This document shows positions 17,118 through 26,388 of a DNA stretch of 48,829 bases, one piece after another (the stretch's first letter is position 1; each line of letters opens with the position of its first letter). The notes beneath the pieces are model-generated. The model saw only the letters and a list, made by a program, of their open reading frames with translations. It searched no databases and was not told the DNA's origin. The translations under genes were made by a program, and so were the position numbers. Source of the stretch: an uncultured Alphaproteobacteria bacterium (GTDB lineage: Bacteria; Pseudomonadota; Alphaproteobacteria; Caulobacterales; Hyphomonadaceae); contig CAIMMO010000238.1 of the NCBI GenBank assembly GCA_903842595.1, positions 1 to 48,829 on the forward strand. Reading direction: 5' to 3'.

Positions 17118-17151
17118 GCAACGCACACATATTAGGCGCCCCAGGTCCTGA

Positions 17152-17604
<453 letters not shown>

Positions 17605-17632
17605 TTTCTGAGCGACAACTTCAAAAATGGAT

Positions 17633-17661
17633 CGGCCCTCCTGGATACTCAGGGTGGGCCG
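17633..17661 (+). promoter_or_regulatory. Hairpin between glnB and glnA
   Basis: CGGCCC (17633-17638) pairs with GGGCCG (17656-17661), and an inner TCCTG/CAGGG arm closes a GATACT loop, with one bulged T at 17655. No T-tract follows and glnA's RBS starts about 9 nt later. It may set the glnB:glnA ratio by RNA processing or partial attenuation; it is not a standard terminator. Confidence 0.4.
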
Positions 17662-17681
17662 GGGTGAAACGGAGGGACTAG

Positions 17682-19085
17682 GTGTCCGACCAAATCTTCA
17701 AGACCATCAAGGAAAAAGACGTCCAGTACGTCGACCTGCGCTTCACCGACATTCGCGGGAAGATGCAGCACGTCACCTTCGACCTCTCGATGGTCGACAA
17801 GGACCTGTTCGTTGACGGCACGATGTTCGACGGTTCATCGATCGCCGGCTGGAAGGCGATCAACGAATCCGACATGCTGCTGATGCCCGACCCGTCCTCG
17901 GCCCGCATCGACCCGTTCTTCCAGAACACGACGCTCGCCATCATGTGCGACATTCTCAACCCGAACGACAACACCGCCTACAACCGCGACCCGCGGATGA
18001 TGGCGAAGAAGGCCGAGAACTTCCTGAAATCCTCCGGCGTGGGCGACACCGCCTTCTTCGGCCCGGAAGCCGAGTTCTTCGTGTTCGACGACGTCCGCTG
18101 GAACACAGACCCCAACAACACGGGCTATTCGTTCGACGACCGCGAGCTGCCGTTCAACACCGGCAAGCATTATGAAGGCGGCAACATGGGCCACCGTCCC
18201 GGCCCCAAAGGCGGCTACTTCCCCGTGCCTCCGATCGACTCGCTGCAGGACATGCGCTCGGAAATGCTGACGCTGATGGCAGAACTCGGCCTCCAGCCGG
18301 AGAAGCACCACCACGAGGTCGCCCCCGCGCAGCACGAACTCGGCATGAAATTCAACACGTTGGTCCAGATGGCCGACAACATGCAGCTCTACAAATACAT
18401 CGTGCACAACGTCGCGCACTCGTACGGTAAGACTGCGACATTCATGCCGAAGCCATACTACAAGGACAACGGCTCGGGCATGCACGTCCACCAGTCGATC
18501 TGGAAAGACGGCAAGCCGCTCTTCGCCGGCGACAAGTATGCCGACCTGTCGCAGGAATGCCTCTGGTACATCGGCGGCATCATCAAGCACGCCAAGGCCA
18601 TCAACGCCTTCTCGAACGCGACCACCAACTCCTACAAGCGCCTCGTCCCGGGCTATGAAGCCCCCGTGCTGCTGGCTTACTCCGCCCGCAACCGCTCGGC
18701 CTCGGTCCGTATTCCATGGACCCCGAACCCGAAGGGCAAGCGCATCGAGGTTCGCTTCCCGGACCCGGCGTCGAACCCCTACCTCACCTTCACCGCACTG
18801 ATGATGGCCGGCCTCGACGGCATCGCGAAGAAGATCGATCCGGGCCCGTCGATGGACAAGGACCTGTACGCCCTCCCGCCGGAAGAGTTGAAGAACATCC
18901 CGACCGTCTGCGGTTCGCTCCGCGAAGCCCTCAACAGCCTCGACGCCGACCGTGACTTCCTCAAGGCCGGTGGCGTCATGGACGACGACTTCATCGACTC
19001 TTACATCGAGCTCAAGATGGAAGACGTCATGCGCGTGGACATGCACCCGCACCCGGTCGAATTCGACATGTACTACAAGTACTGA
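17682..19085 (+). CDS. glnA: Glutamine synthetase type I
   Basis: A 467-residue protein covering the full GSI-beta family. It makes glutamine from glutamate, ammonia and ATP as a cytosolic dodecamer. Seen: FDGSSIAGW near the N-terminus, metal-binding [24 protein letters not shown], the ATP-site [16 protein letters not shown], and the adenylylation site Tyr396 in [12 protein letters not shown]. The start is a GTG at 17682 with GGAGGG upstream, missed if only ATG is considered. Partner PII lies just upstream and a strong terminator follows 40 nt after the stop, making a two-gene unit. Confidence 0.98.
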   Translation: MSDQIFKTIKEKDVQYVDLRFTDIRGKMQHVTFDLSMVDKDLFVDGTMFDGSSIAGWKAINESDMLLMPDPSSARIDPFFQNTTLAIMCDILNPNDNTAYNRDPRMMAKKAENFLKSSGVGDTAFFGPEAEFFVFDDVRWNTDPNNTGYSFDDRELPFNTGKHYEGGNMGHRPGPKGGYFPVPPIDSLQDMRSEMLTLMAELGLQPEKHHHEVAPAQHELGMKFNTLVQMADNMQLYKYIVHNVAHSYGKTATFMPKPYYKDNGSGMHVHQSIWKDGKPLFAGDKYADLSQECLWYIGGIIKHAKAINAFSNATTNSYKRLVPGYEAPVLLAYSARNRSASVRIPWTPNPKGKRIEVRFPDPASNPYLTFTALMMAGLDGIAKKIDPGPSMDKDLYALPPEELKNIPTVCGSLREALNSLDADRDFLKAGGVMDDDFIDSYIELKMEDVMRVDMHPHPVEFDMYYKY

Positions 19086-19122
19086 TCCCGAAGACGATCA
19101 GTCAAACTTGCCGGGGGGCAAA

Positions 19123-19160
19123 GGTGGCGCTGGGGGGACCTGGCGCCACTTTCTTTTTTC
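19123..19160 (+). terminator. Rho-independent terminator after glnA
   Basis: GTGGCGC (19124-19130) pairs with GCGCCAC (19143-19149) around a 12-nt loop and is followed directly by TTTCTTTTTTC. It is the best intrinsic terminator in the window and ends the glnB-glnA unit. Confidence 0.85.
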
Positions 19161-19200
19161 TTGGGTTCGTCGGCGCCCGGCGCGCTGCACCGCGCTGCCC

Positions 19201-19512
19201 TCAATACGGCGCCGCCACAACCACCCCGCCTGCATCATCATGCGCCGTCGCAAAATCAACATTCCACCCGCACGCCTCGAACAGCCCCGTGCAAACCCTC
19301 GCAGCCTCGTCGGGCCCATCCACGTCCACAAAGCAAGTCGGCCGCTCGTCGAAGTCCGCATGCCAGGCACACACCCGCACCTTGCCCGGCGGCGCCATAA
19401 TCACCCCTGCGGGCGTCCGGTCGAAGGTCAGCCCGTGCGTCGCGATCAGCGGGTCCTTCACCCACCCGATCCATCGCTCCCGATAGCTTGCGAGATCCGC
19501 GGTCACGCCCAT
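19201..19512 (-). CDS. Small uncharacterised protein coupled to phospholipase C
   Basis: A 103-residue protein of unknown family, with no signal peptide or membrane segment. It is rich in aromatic and acidic residues, with VRVCAWHADFDERP in the middle and two later Cys. Its ATG at 19512 lies inside the last codons of the phospholipase C gene (10-nt overlap), so translation is probably coupled. It could be an accessory or immunity-like partner of that enzyme, but nothing in the sequence proves this. Confidence 0.7.
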   Translation of the reverse strand: MGVTADLASYRERWIGWVKDPLIATHGLTFDRTPAGVIMAPPGKVRVCAWHADFDERPTCFVDVDGPDEAARVCTGLFEACGWNVDFATAHDDAGGVVVAAPY

Positions 19513-21593
19513 GCCAACGCAGCCGCGCCGCCCATTGCCGGATCGCTGAAGCCATCGGCTCCCGTCTCGTGCCGCCCGGCAAATCTGCGCAGCCAGGCAG
19601 GATCGGCGGCGCTGCGCGCCGTGAAGTCATACCAGCCGTGCGTGGCCGCGAGGTTCCACGCATGCGCTCCAAACGCAGCGTTCTCGCGCCGCACGTTCGG
19701 GCGGTACGTCCACCCCGCAAGCGCGCCCGGATAGCTTTCCGAAATGACGCTCAGCAAGTCGCCATCCGTTACGCCCCGGACGCTCAGCTCGACCTCGGGC
19801 TCCCCCTCCACAAATCGCGCTTCCACTGAGGCGGCCTTCATGCCGGCCGCGCCAGCATAGCGCCTATAGAATCCATTGGGTCCGAACACGGCGAGGTCAT
19901 ACGGTCCGACAGCCCACTCGCAGACAAGTCCCGTCAGCGGGCTAACCGTGTAGCGCTGTGGCGGTGCTGCGGGATCGCGCAGGTCATGGACGTGGAACAC
20001 CACGCCCGCCTCCCCGGTGTTGATGAAATGGAACGCCGGCCTGTCAACGCTCACTTCAACAACCCTGAACCGGTAAGGCAGAGCCCGTGACGGCCTCACC
20101 CCGGCCACCTGCACCGGCGCGCTGACAGTTCCAGGCGTCGTCGGCGTCGTGCGCCTGGTCAGTGCTGCCGCGCGCTGCGCCATCTCCAGCGTCTTCGGCA
20201 AAGCGGCCACCGCTGCATTCGGCGTCTTGAAATCGAAACAGCTCGTCAGGTCGCCGCATACCGCACGCCGCCACGCCGAGATGTTCGGCTCCATCACGCC
20301 AAACCGCTTCTCGAGAAACCGGATCACCGACGTATGGTCGAACACTTCCGAATTCACGAAGCCGCCGCGTGAGAAGGGCGAGACGACATACATCGGCACG
20401 CGCGGCCCCAGCCCGTAAGGCCGCCCCATCAGGTCATCGCGCTCGGCTGTCTTCTCGCTCTCGGCCCGCACCGTGTGATACTCGCCCGCCGTATCTACGG
20501 TTGATCCACCGAGCATCCGGCCGTCCGCATCCTTGGAGGGTGGCGCCGGTGGCGGCACATGATCGAAGAAGCCGTCATTCTCATCGAAATTGATCAGCAG
20601 GACCGTTTTTGCCCACAGCTCGGGATTGGCTGTCAGCGCATCCAGCACGCGCGCTATGTAGTCCGCGCCCTGCGCAGGGCTCGACGGTCCCGGGTGCTCG
20701 CTGTCCGCCGCTGGGGAGACCACCCACGACACCTGCGGCAACGTCCCCGCCTTCACATCGTTGAGCAGCACATCGAGATGCTGCGTCGTCAGCCCCTTCG
20801 CCGCCAGCATCGGATTGCCCGTCCCGGCAAGGCTGTCGCGATACGCCTTGAAGCCGACCAGCGGGTTGTCGCCAAAATTGTCCGCCATGTCCTCGTAGAT
20901 CTTCCAGCTTATCCCCGCCGCCTCCAGCCGCTCGGGATAAGTCGTCCAGGTGTATGGCGTCTTCGCCTCGGGCTGCTTGTCCGGCAGCGTGTCGTGCGAA
21001 TTGGAGATCGAAGGCCCGCCGCGCGTCCCCGCGCCATCATTCGTACCCGTCCACAGATAGAGCCGGTTGGTGTTGGTGCCGCCGGTGAACGAGCAGTGAT
21101 ACGCATCGCAGATCGTGAAGGCCTCTGCGAGCGCCCACTGGAAGGGAATGTCCGCCTGTTCGTAATGGCCCATCGCATGCGGATGCTTCTGGTCGGGCCA
21201 GTTGGTCATCCGACCGTGGTCCCAGGCATACTGTGCGTCCGCCCACGAATGCGGCGTGCCCTCCACCCGCATGTGCGCGAATGTCTGCTTCGTGTTGAGT
21301 GGAAAAGGCGCGATCACCGGCGGCGCAGCCTTCGTATGTCCCTGCGCCCACACCGTTCGCCCGCCCGGCAGCGGAATCGGAAACCGGTCCCCGAACCCGC
21401 GCACGCCGCTCATCGTCCCGAAGTAATGATCGAACGACCGGTTCTCCTGCATCAGGATCACAACGTGCTCGACGTCCTGGATCGTCCCCGTCACCGACTT
21501 TGCTTCGATCGCCCACGCCCTCTCGATAGCCGCCGGCAAAGCCAGCGAAGCCGCGCCAAGAGCCAGAAGTCTGCGTCGATCAATCTGTGTCAT
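19503..21593 (-). CDS. Phosphocholine-specific phospholipase C, Tat-exported
   Basis: A 696-residue protein. It begins with a Tat signal (DRRRLLALGAASLALPAA), then the phosphoesterase domain with VVILMQENRSFDHYFGTM and later NFDENDGFFDHVPPP and WRRAVCGDLTSCFDF, typical of non-haemolytic, PlcN-type enzymes. Two C-terminal DUF756-type beta domains follow (from about residue 480). It should be folded in the cytoplasm, exported, and cleave phosphatidylcholine-like lipids or sphingomyelin. ATG at 21593 starts the Tat signal; upstream in-frame ATGs at 21623 and 21629 are less likely. Such genes are often phosphate-regulated, but I saw no clear Pho box in the 91-nt divergent gap to dacB. Confidence 0.9.
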   Translation of the reverse strand: MTQIDRRRLLALGAASLALPAAIERAWAIEAKSVTGTIQDVEHVVILMQENRSFDHYFGTMSGVRGFGDRFPIPLPGGRTVWAQGHTKAAPPVIAPFPLNTKQTFAHMRVEGTPHSWADAQYAWDHGRMTNWPDQKHPHAMGHYEQADIPFQWALAEAFTICDAYHCSFTGGTNTNRLYLWTGTNDGAGTRGGPSISNSHDTLPDKQPEAKTPYTWTTYPERLEAAGISWKIYEDMADNFGDNPLVGFKAYRDSLAGTGNPMLAAKGLTTQHLDVLLNDVKAGTLPQVSWVVSPAADSEHPGPSSPAQGADYIARVLDALTANPELWAKTVLLINFDENDGFFDHVPPPAPPSKDADGRMLGGSTVDTAGEYHTVRAESEKTAERDDLMGRPYGLGPRVPMYVVSPFSRGGFVNSEVFDHTSVIRFLEKRFGVMEPNISAWRRAVCGDLTSCFDFKTPNAAVAALPKTLEMAQRAAALTRRTTPTTPGTVSAPVQVAGVRPSRALPYRFRVVEVSVDRPAFHFINTGEAGVVFHVHDLRDPAAPPQRYTVSPLTGLVCEWAVGPYDLAVFGPNGFYRRYAGAAGMKAASVEARFVEGEPEVELSVRGVTDGDLLSVISESYPGALAGWTYRPNVRRENAAFGAHAWNLAATHGWYDFTARSAADPAWLRRFAGRHETGADGFSDPAMGGAAALAWA

Positions 21594-21684
21594 GCGGGGC
21601 ACGCTATCGCTTCCCCGTGACATGGTCATGTCTTTCTCACACGAACCGGCTTTCCGTTTGGGAATGCCTCGTTAGTTTTATCCG

Positions 21685-23139
21685 ATGCGAGTCGTCTTTT
21701 ACTTCCTTGCCGCCCTCACCCTCTCCGGCTGCGCCTCCTTCACGGACCGAGCGCGCGCCGGCCTTGAGCAACCCGGCCTCGAAGGCACGCGCTGGGGCCT
21801 CGTCGTCACCACGCTTGACGGCCAAGAAGTGATCGCCATCAACCCCGACCAGCGCTTCCTGCCCGCCTCGAACACCAAGCTGTTCACCGTCGCCGCCGCC
21901 TTCCACACGCTCGGCGACATGACGCAGCCGGACCCCGCGCGCGGTACGTCCCTCCGCCTCATCACGGCCGAAAGCGCGCCGCCCACGCTCTTCCTCGTCG
22001 GCGCCGGCGACCCGACGCTGATCGACGCTCCGGACTGCGAGCGCAACTGCCTGTCCTCGCTCGCCGACGCCGTCCTCTCCAACGGCATCAGCGAAGTCGA
22101 AACCATCGTCGCCGACGAGACGCTCTATTCGCGCGAACCCTGGCCGCCAGGCTGGAGCCTCGACGACATCATCACCCGCTCCGGCGAACCCGTCTCCGCA
22201 CTCACCGTCAACAGCAATGAAGTGACGCTCGTGGTGACGCCGGGCCCACAGGACGGCGCGCAAGGCGAGATCGCCTACCGCGCCCCGCCCGAGCTCTACG
22301 ACATCGACAACCATGTCGACACGATCGCCCCAGGCTCGGAACTCGAAACCATCGTCCTCGCCGAGCGCATCCCCGGCGACACCGCCATCCGCGTCTATGG
22401 CCGCATCAAGGCCGGCGCCCCGCCGCTCGTCCTGCCCGTCGCCGTGCACGACCCCGCCTGGGCCGCCGCCATGCGCCTGTCCGCCCTGCTGGAAGCACGC
22501 GGCGTGCCCGTCACCGACGGCATCGAGGCCCGCTACCGCCCCCTGAAACTCTTCGACACGAAGGCCACCGAATTCAGCTCTCCACGCCCCGGCGTCGAGA
22601 TCGCCCGCCTTGTCCCCGCGCCGCTCATCGATAATGTCACCTTCCTCAACAAGCAGAGCCAGAACCTCCACGCCGAACTTCTTCTTCGCCGTGTCGGCCT
22701 GGCAAACGGCGACGGCTCGCGCGAAGCTGGCCTCGCCGTCGTCGAAGCCATGCTGGCCGACATGGCCATCCCGCGCTGGTCGTGGGATCTGTTCGATGGC
22801 TCGGGCATGTCTGTCTACAATCGTGTCACGCCCCGCAGTGTCACCACGCTCCTGCGCTGGACCACACAGCAACCCTGGAGCGAAGCCTTCCGCGCCACGC
22901 TGCCCGTGGGGGGCGTCGATGGCACGCTGCGCCGCCGCTTCATCGGCACCAGCCTCGAAGGCCGCATCTTCGGCAAGACAGGAACGCTGATGGGCACAAC
23001 CGCCCTCTCCGGCTTTCTCACAACGAAGAGCGGCCAGACACTCATCTTCTCGGCCTACGCCAACGAGCGCCCCCTTGCCGGCGGCTCAGTCACCGCCGCG
23101 CTAGACGCCACGCTGGTTACCATTTCGGAAATGAACTGA
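21685..23139 (+). CDS. dacB: D-Ala-D-Ala carboxypeptidase/endopeptidase (PBP4-type) lipoprotein
   Basis: A 484-residue penicillin-binding protein of the S13 family. The active-site serine is in SNTK (residues 62-65), with DGSGMSVYNR near 373 and KTGT at 431-434. The N-terminus has a lipobox (LSGC), so it is probably a lipoprotein rather than soluble periplasmic. It trims peptidoglycan stem peptides and cross-links. The ATG at 21685 begins the signal. A transglycosylase-like lipoprotein follows 58 nt downstream, which makes a small cell-wall unit. Confidence 0.93.
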   Translation: MRVVFYFLAALTLSGCASFTDRARAGLEQPGLEGTRWGLVVTTLDGQEVIAINPDQRFLPASNTKLFTVAAAFHTLGDMTQPDPARGTSLRLITAESAPPTLFLVGAGDPTLIDAPDCERNCLSSLADAVLSNGISEVETIVADETLYSREPWPPGWSLDDIITRSGEPVSALTVNSNEVTLVVTPGPQDGAQGEIAYRAPPELYDIDNHVDTIAPGSELETIVLAERIPGDTAIRVYGRIKAGAPPLVLPVAVHDPAWAAAMRLSALLEARGVPVTDGIEARYRPLKLFDTKATEFSSPRPGVEIARLVPAPLIDNVTFLNKQSQNLHAELLLRRVGLANGDGSREAGLAVVEAMLADMAIPRWSWDLFDGSGMSVYNRVTPRSVTTLLRWTTQQPWSEAFRATLPVGGVDGTLRRRFIGTSLEGRIFGKTGTLMGTTALSGFLTTKSGQTLIFSAYANERPLAGGSVTAALDATLVTISEMN

Positions 23140-23154
23140 GACCAATTGCTGCGT

Positions 23155-23168
23155 TTGGCTCGAGCCAA
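23155..23168. promoter_or_regulatory. 14-bp perfect palindrome
   Basis: TTGGCTCGAGCCAA lies between dacB and the transglycosylase-like gene, 30 nt before the latter's start. It has no T-tract, so it is more likely an operator or an RNA hairpin than a terminator. Confidence 0.3.
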
Positions 23169-23197
23169 CTGAAAACCCGTCGTGGTAAACCGTGGGC

Positions 23198-23818
23198 ATG
23201 ATCATCCTCCGCCCCCTCATCTCTGCCCTGGCAGCGCTCGTGATCACCGCCTGCGCCTCGATCCCGACGCCGTCGAACACGCAGATCACCGACGCGTGCG
23301 CTCTCCTGAAAGATAACCGCCAGTGGCATGAGGCCCTGCGCGACACCGCCCGCAACTGGGGCGCGCCGATGGGACTGCAGCTCGCCATCATCAAGCAGGA
23401 GAGCAGCTTCAAGCACGACGCCCGTCCGCCGCGTGGCGAGCGGCAGTGGTTCGGCCTTGTCGAAGGCGACTACATCTCCTCCGCCCATGGCTACAGTCAG
23501 GCGCTCGACTCCACCTGGGAGATGTACAAGGCCGCCACCGGCAAATGGGGCGCCAGCCGCAACAGCTTCCGCGACTCGAGCGATTTCATCGGCTGGTACG
23601 TCTCCAGCACCGGCAAACGCACCGGCCTCGGCCAGTACGACTACAAGGCCCACTACCTCGCCTACCACGAAGGCGCCGGCGGTTATCTGAAGGGCACATG
23701 GAAAACCAAGCGCTGGCTCATCGAGACCGCATCCCGCGTCGCCTCACAGGCCGCCCAGTACGAACAACAGATCGCCCGGTGCGAGGCCCTCAAACCGAAG
23801 TTCCTGGGGCTGTTCTAG
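23198..23818 (+). CDS. Transglycosylase SLT-like lipoprotein
   Basis: A 206-residue protein with a lipoprotein signal (lipobox ITAC near residue 19). After a short linker comes a lysozyme-fold segment: GLQLAIIKQESSF contains the Glu expected to be catalytic, followed by GYSQALDSTWEMYK and YHEGAGGYLKGTW, as in SLT-type lytic transglycosylases. It would cleave peptidoglycan glycan strands at the outer membrane. ATG at 23198 is chosen; a GTG two codons earlier is possible. It follows dacB on the same strand. Confidence 0.8.
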   Translation: MIILRPLISALAALVITACASIPTPSNTQITDACALLKDNRQWHEALRDTARNWGAPMGLQLAIIKQESSFKHDARPPRGERQWFGLVEGDYISSAHGYSQALDSTWEMYKAATGKWGASRNSFRDSSDFIGWYVSSTGKRTGLGQYDYKAHYLAYHEGAGGYLKGTWKTKRWLIETASRVASQAAQYEQQIARCEALKPKFLGLF

Positions 23819-23922
23819 CGCCCAGACCGACGACCCGCTCCGAAAAATCCACCAAGCGGATCAAGCAGGGCGCCGCGCCCGCGCTGCCGTCCAACACCTG
23901 CCAGAGACGCGGGATCTGCGTT

Positions 23923-23981
23923 TCTTCTTCCGATCCGTCATTCCGCCCACAAGCGGAGATGCCAGACCACGCGGGGTGTCC
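23923..23981. repeat. REP-like structured intergenic element
   Basis: In the 428-nt gap before parE (23819-24246) I see no gene. Several inverted repeats cluster here: GGATC (23921-23925) with GATCC (23932-23936), TCCGC (23942-23946) with GCGGA (23953-23957) around CCACAA, and CCAC/GTGG with GGG/CCC at about 23967-23986. The middle one resembles the widespread short palindromic repeats of the type GTCATTCCGC...GCGGAGAT. Only one copy was seen in the window. The region just before parE has no obvious promoter. Confidence 0.4.
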
Positions 23982-24246
23982 CGTGGCCCCGTGCCCTCCA
24001 TCGATTTTGGAGGCCCAGAGCGAAAGCTTCCCAGATGGCGCAAGCCGCTACGAATGTGAACCTGTGTCAAACCAGACCCAAATGGCCCCCAACCCTTGTG
24101 GATCAACTGTCACAAGAGCCACGTTGAGGCCCTTGCGGGAACGCGCGACAAGGGTTTGTTAATCGCGATAACTGTCCCCTCGGCAGGCTTCGGCGTAGCT
24201 CCTATACCGACCTCCAACACGCACTGATTCGGCGCGCAGGACCCAC

Positions 24247-26235
24247 ATGGCGAAGACCAACCAGGCAAAGCTGTTCGGCGGAGACAAGTCCGACTCGTCG
24301 GGCTATTCGGCCAAGGACATCGAAGTCCTCGAGGGCCTTGAGCCCGTCCGCAAACGCCCCGGCATGTATATCGGCGGCACGGACGAGCGCGCCTATCACC
24401 ACCTCTTCGCCGAAGTGCTCGACAACGCCATCGACGAGGCGGTTGCCGGCCACGCCAGCCGCATCGACGTGACGCTCAGCGCCGACGGATACCTCTCCGT
24501 GCGCGACGATGGCCGCGGCATCCCGATCGGCATCCACCCGAAGTTCAAGAACAAGACCGCGCTCGAAGTCATCATGACGATGCTGCACTCGGGCGGCAAA
24601 TTCTCGAACAAGGCCTACGAGACCGCCGGCGGCCTGCACGGCGTTGGCATCTCGGTCGTCAACGCGCTGTCCGATCTCGTTGAGGTCGAGATCGCCATCG
24701 ACCGCAGGCTCTACCGCCAGACCTATTCGCGCGGACACCCTACCTCGAAGCTAAAGGAGGTCGGGGCCGCTCCCAACCGCCGCGGCACGCAGATCAAATT
24801 CCATCCCGACCCGCAGATCTTTGGCGACAAGCTCCACTTCCGCCCCTCGCGACTGTTCGCGATGGCGCGCTCGAAAGCCTATCTGTCGCGCGCCGCCGAG
24901 ATCCGCTGGAGCTGCGATCCGAAACTGCTCAAGGAAGACGACAAGACGCCAGCCGAAGCGACGCTGCATTATCCCAACGGCCTCGCTGACATGATGAAGG
25001 AGCTCACAGTCGAGGCGAAGCTCGTCCTGCCCGAACCCTTCACCGGCCGCGTTGAAGTAAATGGCGGCGGTGCTGTCGAATGGGCGGTGGTGTGGTCCGG
25101 CAATGGCTATGGCAGCGAGGCCGATGGCTTCTCGCGCACCTACTGCAACACCATCCCCACGCCTGAAGGCGGCACCCACGAAGCCGGTATGCGCTCGGCG
25201 CTCACCAAGGGCCTGCGCGCCTATGGCGAGATGATCGGCAACAAGAAGACCGGCCTCGTCACCGCAGACGATGTGCTCGGCACAGCCGGCGCTCTGCTCT
25301 CGGTGTTCATCCGCAACCCGGAGTTCGTCGGCCAAACGAAAGAGAAGCTTTCCACCCAGGACGCCTTCCGCATTACCGAAAACGCGATGCGCGACCGCTT
25401 CGACCACTGGCTTACCGCGTCCACCGCAAACGCCAACCGTCTGCTCGAATGGGCGATCGGCCAGGCCGAAGACCGCATGCGCAAGCGGAAGGACAAGGAA
25501 GTCGCCCGCCAGTCCGCCACCCGGAAGCTCCGCCTGCCCGGCAAACTCGCCGACTGCTCGGACGGTTCGGCGCAAGGCACTGAGCTCTTCATCGTCGAAG
25601 GCGACTCGGCCGGCGGATCCGCCAAACAGGCGCGCGACCGCGCCACGCAGGCCGTGCTCCCGCTTCGCGGCAAGATCCTCAACGTCGCCAGCGCCGGCGA
25701 CGAGAAGCTCTCGGGCAACAAGGAATTGTCGGACCTCGCCACCGCTCTCGGCACCGGCCTCGCCCACCGCTTCCGCGTCGAGGATCTTCGCTACGAACGC
25801 ATCATCATCATGACCGACGCCGACGTCGACGGCGCGCACATCGCATCACTGCTGATCACCTTCTTCTTCCGCCAGACCCCTGGCCTCATCGAAAGCGGCC
25901 GCCTCTTCCTTGCCATGCCGCCGCTTTATCGCATCAGTCACGGAGCCAAGTCGGCCTACGCCCGCGACGACGCCCACAAGGACGAACTGCTCGCCACCGA
26001 ATTCAAGGGCAAGAAGCCAGACATCGGCCGCTTCAAGGGCCTCGGCGAGATGATGCCGGCGCAGCTCAAGGAAACGACGATGAACCACAAGACGCGTACA
26101 CTCGCGCGCGTGGCCCTGCCCAAATCGATCAAGACCGTCGAAGACCTCGTCGAAACCCTGATGGGCAAGAAACCCGAACTCCGCTTCAAATTCATTCAGG
26201 ACAACGCGAAGTTTATCGACGAGCTGGATGTGTGA
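24247..26235 (+). CDS. parE: DNA topoisomerase IV subunit B
   Basis: A 662-residue type IIA topoisomerase ATPase subunit. The GHKL ATPase has EVLDNAIDEA, DDGRGIPIGIHP and GGLHGVGISVVNALS. The transducer follows, and the TOPRIM domain has EGDSAGGSAKQ, PLRGKILNV and TDADVDGAHI. The length and lack of a long C-terminal insertion favour ParE over GyrB (about 800 residues in this group). With ParC it decatenates daughter chromosomes. ATG at 24247. The final codons overlap a DUF72 relic frame. Confidence 0.93.
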   Translation: MAKTNQAKLFGGDKSDSSGYSAKDIEVLEGLEPVRKRPGMYIGGTDERAYHHLFAEVLDNAIDEAVAGHASRIDVTLSADGYLSVRDDGRGIPIGIHPKFKNKTALEVIMTMLHSGGKFSNKAYETAGGLHGVGISVVNALSDLVEVEIAIDRRLYRQTYSRGHPTSKLKEVGAAPNRRGTQIKFHPDPQIFGDKLHFRPSRLFAMARSKAYLSRAAEIRWSCDPKLLKEDDKTPAEATLHYPNGLADMMKELTVEAKLVLPEPFTGRVEVNGGGAVEWAVVWSGNGYGSEADGFSRTYCNTIPTPEGGTHEAGMRSALTKGLRAYGEMIGNKKTGLVTADDVLGTAGALLSVFIRNPEFVGQTKEKLSTQDAFRITENAMRDRFDHWLTASTANANRLLEWAIGQAEDRMRKRKDKEVARQSATRKLRLPGKLADCSDGSAQGTELFIVEGDSAGGSAKQARDRATQAVLPLRGKILNVASAGDEKLSGNKELSDLATALGTGLAHRFRVEDLRYERIIIMTDADVDGAHIASLLITFFFRQTPGLIESGRLFLAMPPLYRISHGAKSAYARDDAHKDELLATEFKGKKPDIGRFKGLGEMMPAQLKETTMNHKTRTLARVALPKSIKTVEDLVETLMGKKPELRFKFIQDNAKFIDELDV

Positions 26236-26329
26236 ATCGTCGGACCGGAGCCTGCCGCTCTGGTGCGTATTCAACAACGTCGCAGAAGGCGGGCCGCTGA
26301 GCGACGCGCTGGACACGATGGAAAGCTGA
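26228..26329 (+). pseudogene. C-terminal relic of a DUF72 protein
   Basis: A 33-codon frame overlaps the parE stop and reads PLWCVFNNVAEGGPLSDAL before its stop. This closely resembles the last strand and helix of DUF72 (YecE-like) proteins, whose C-termini typically read VWCIFDNTA followed by an ALxLQ helix. The remaining 200 or more residues are absent, replaced by parE. It is therefore a gene relic, not a functional gene; the apparent ATG is fortuitous. The identification is from motif memory. Confidence 0.55.
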
Positions 26330-26388
26330 GGCCTGCCATAGCGTAAGGCAGTTGGCGCCAGCCCGCTCCTGTGCACATGAAAGGCGCC

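Noticed and set aside
17101-17138. NtrC binding site upstream of glnB
   Set aside because: The sequence does not match the TGCACCA-N5-TGGTGCA form.
17633-17661. Intrinsic terminator between glnB and glnA
   Set aside because: A strong stem, but no T-tract follows it, and the two genes are normally co-transcribed.
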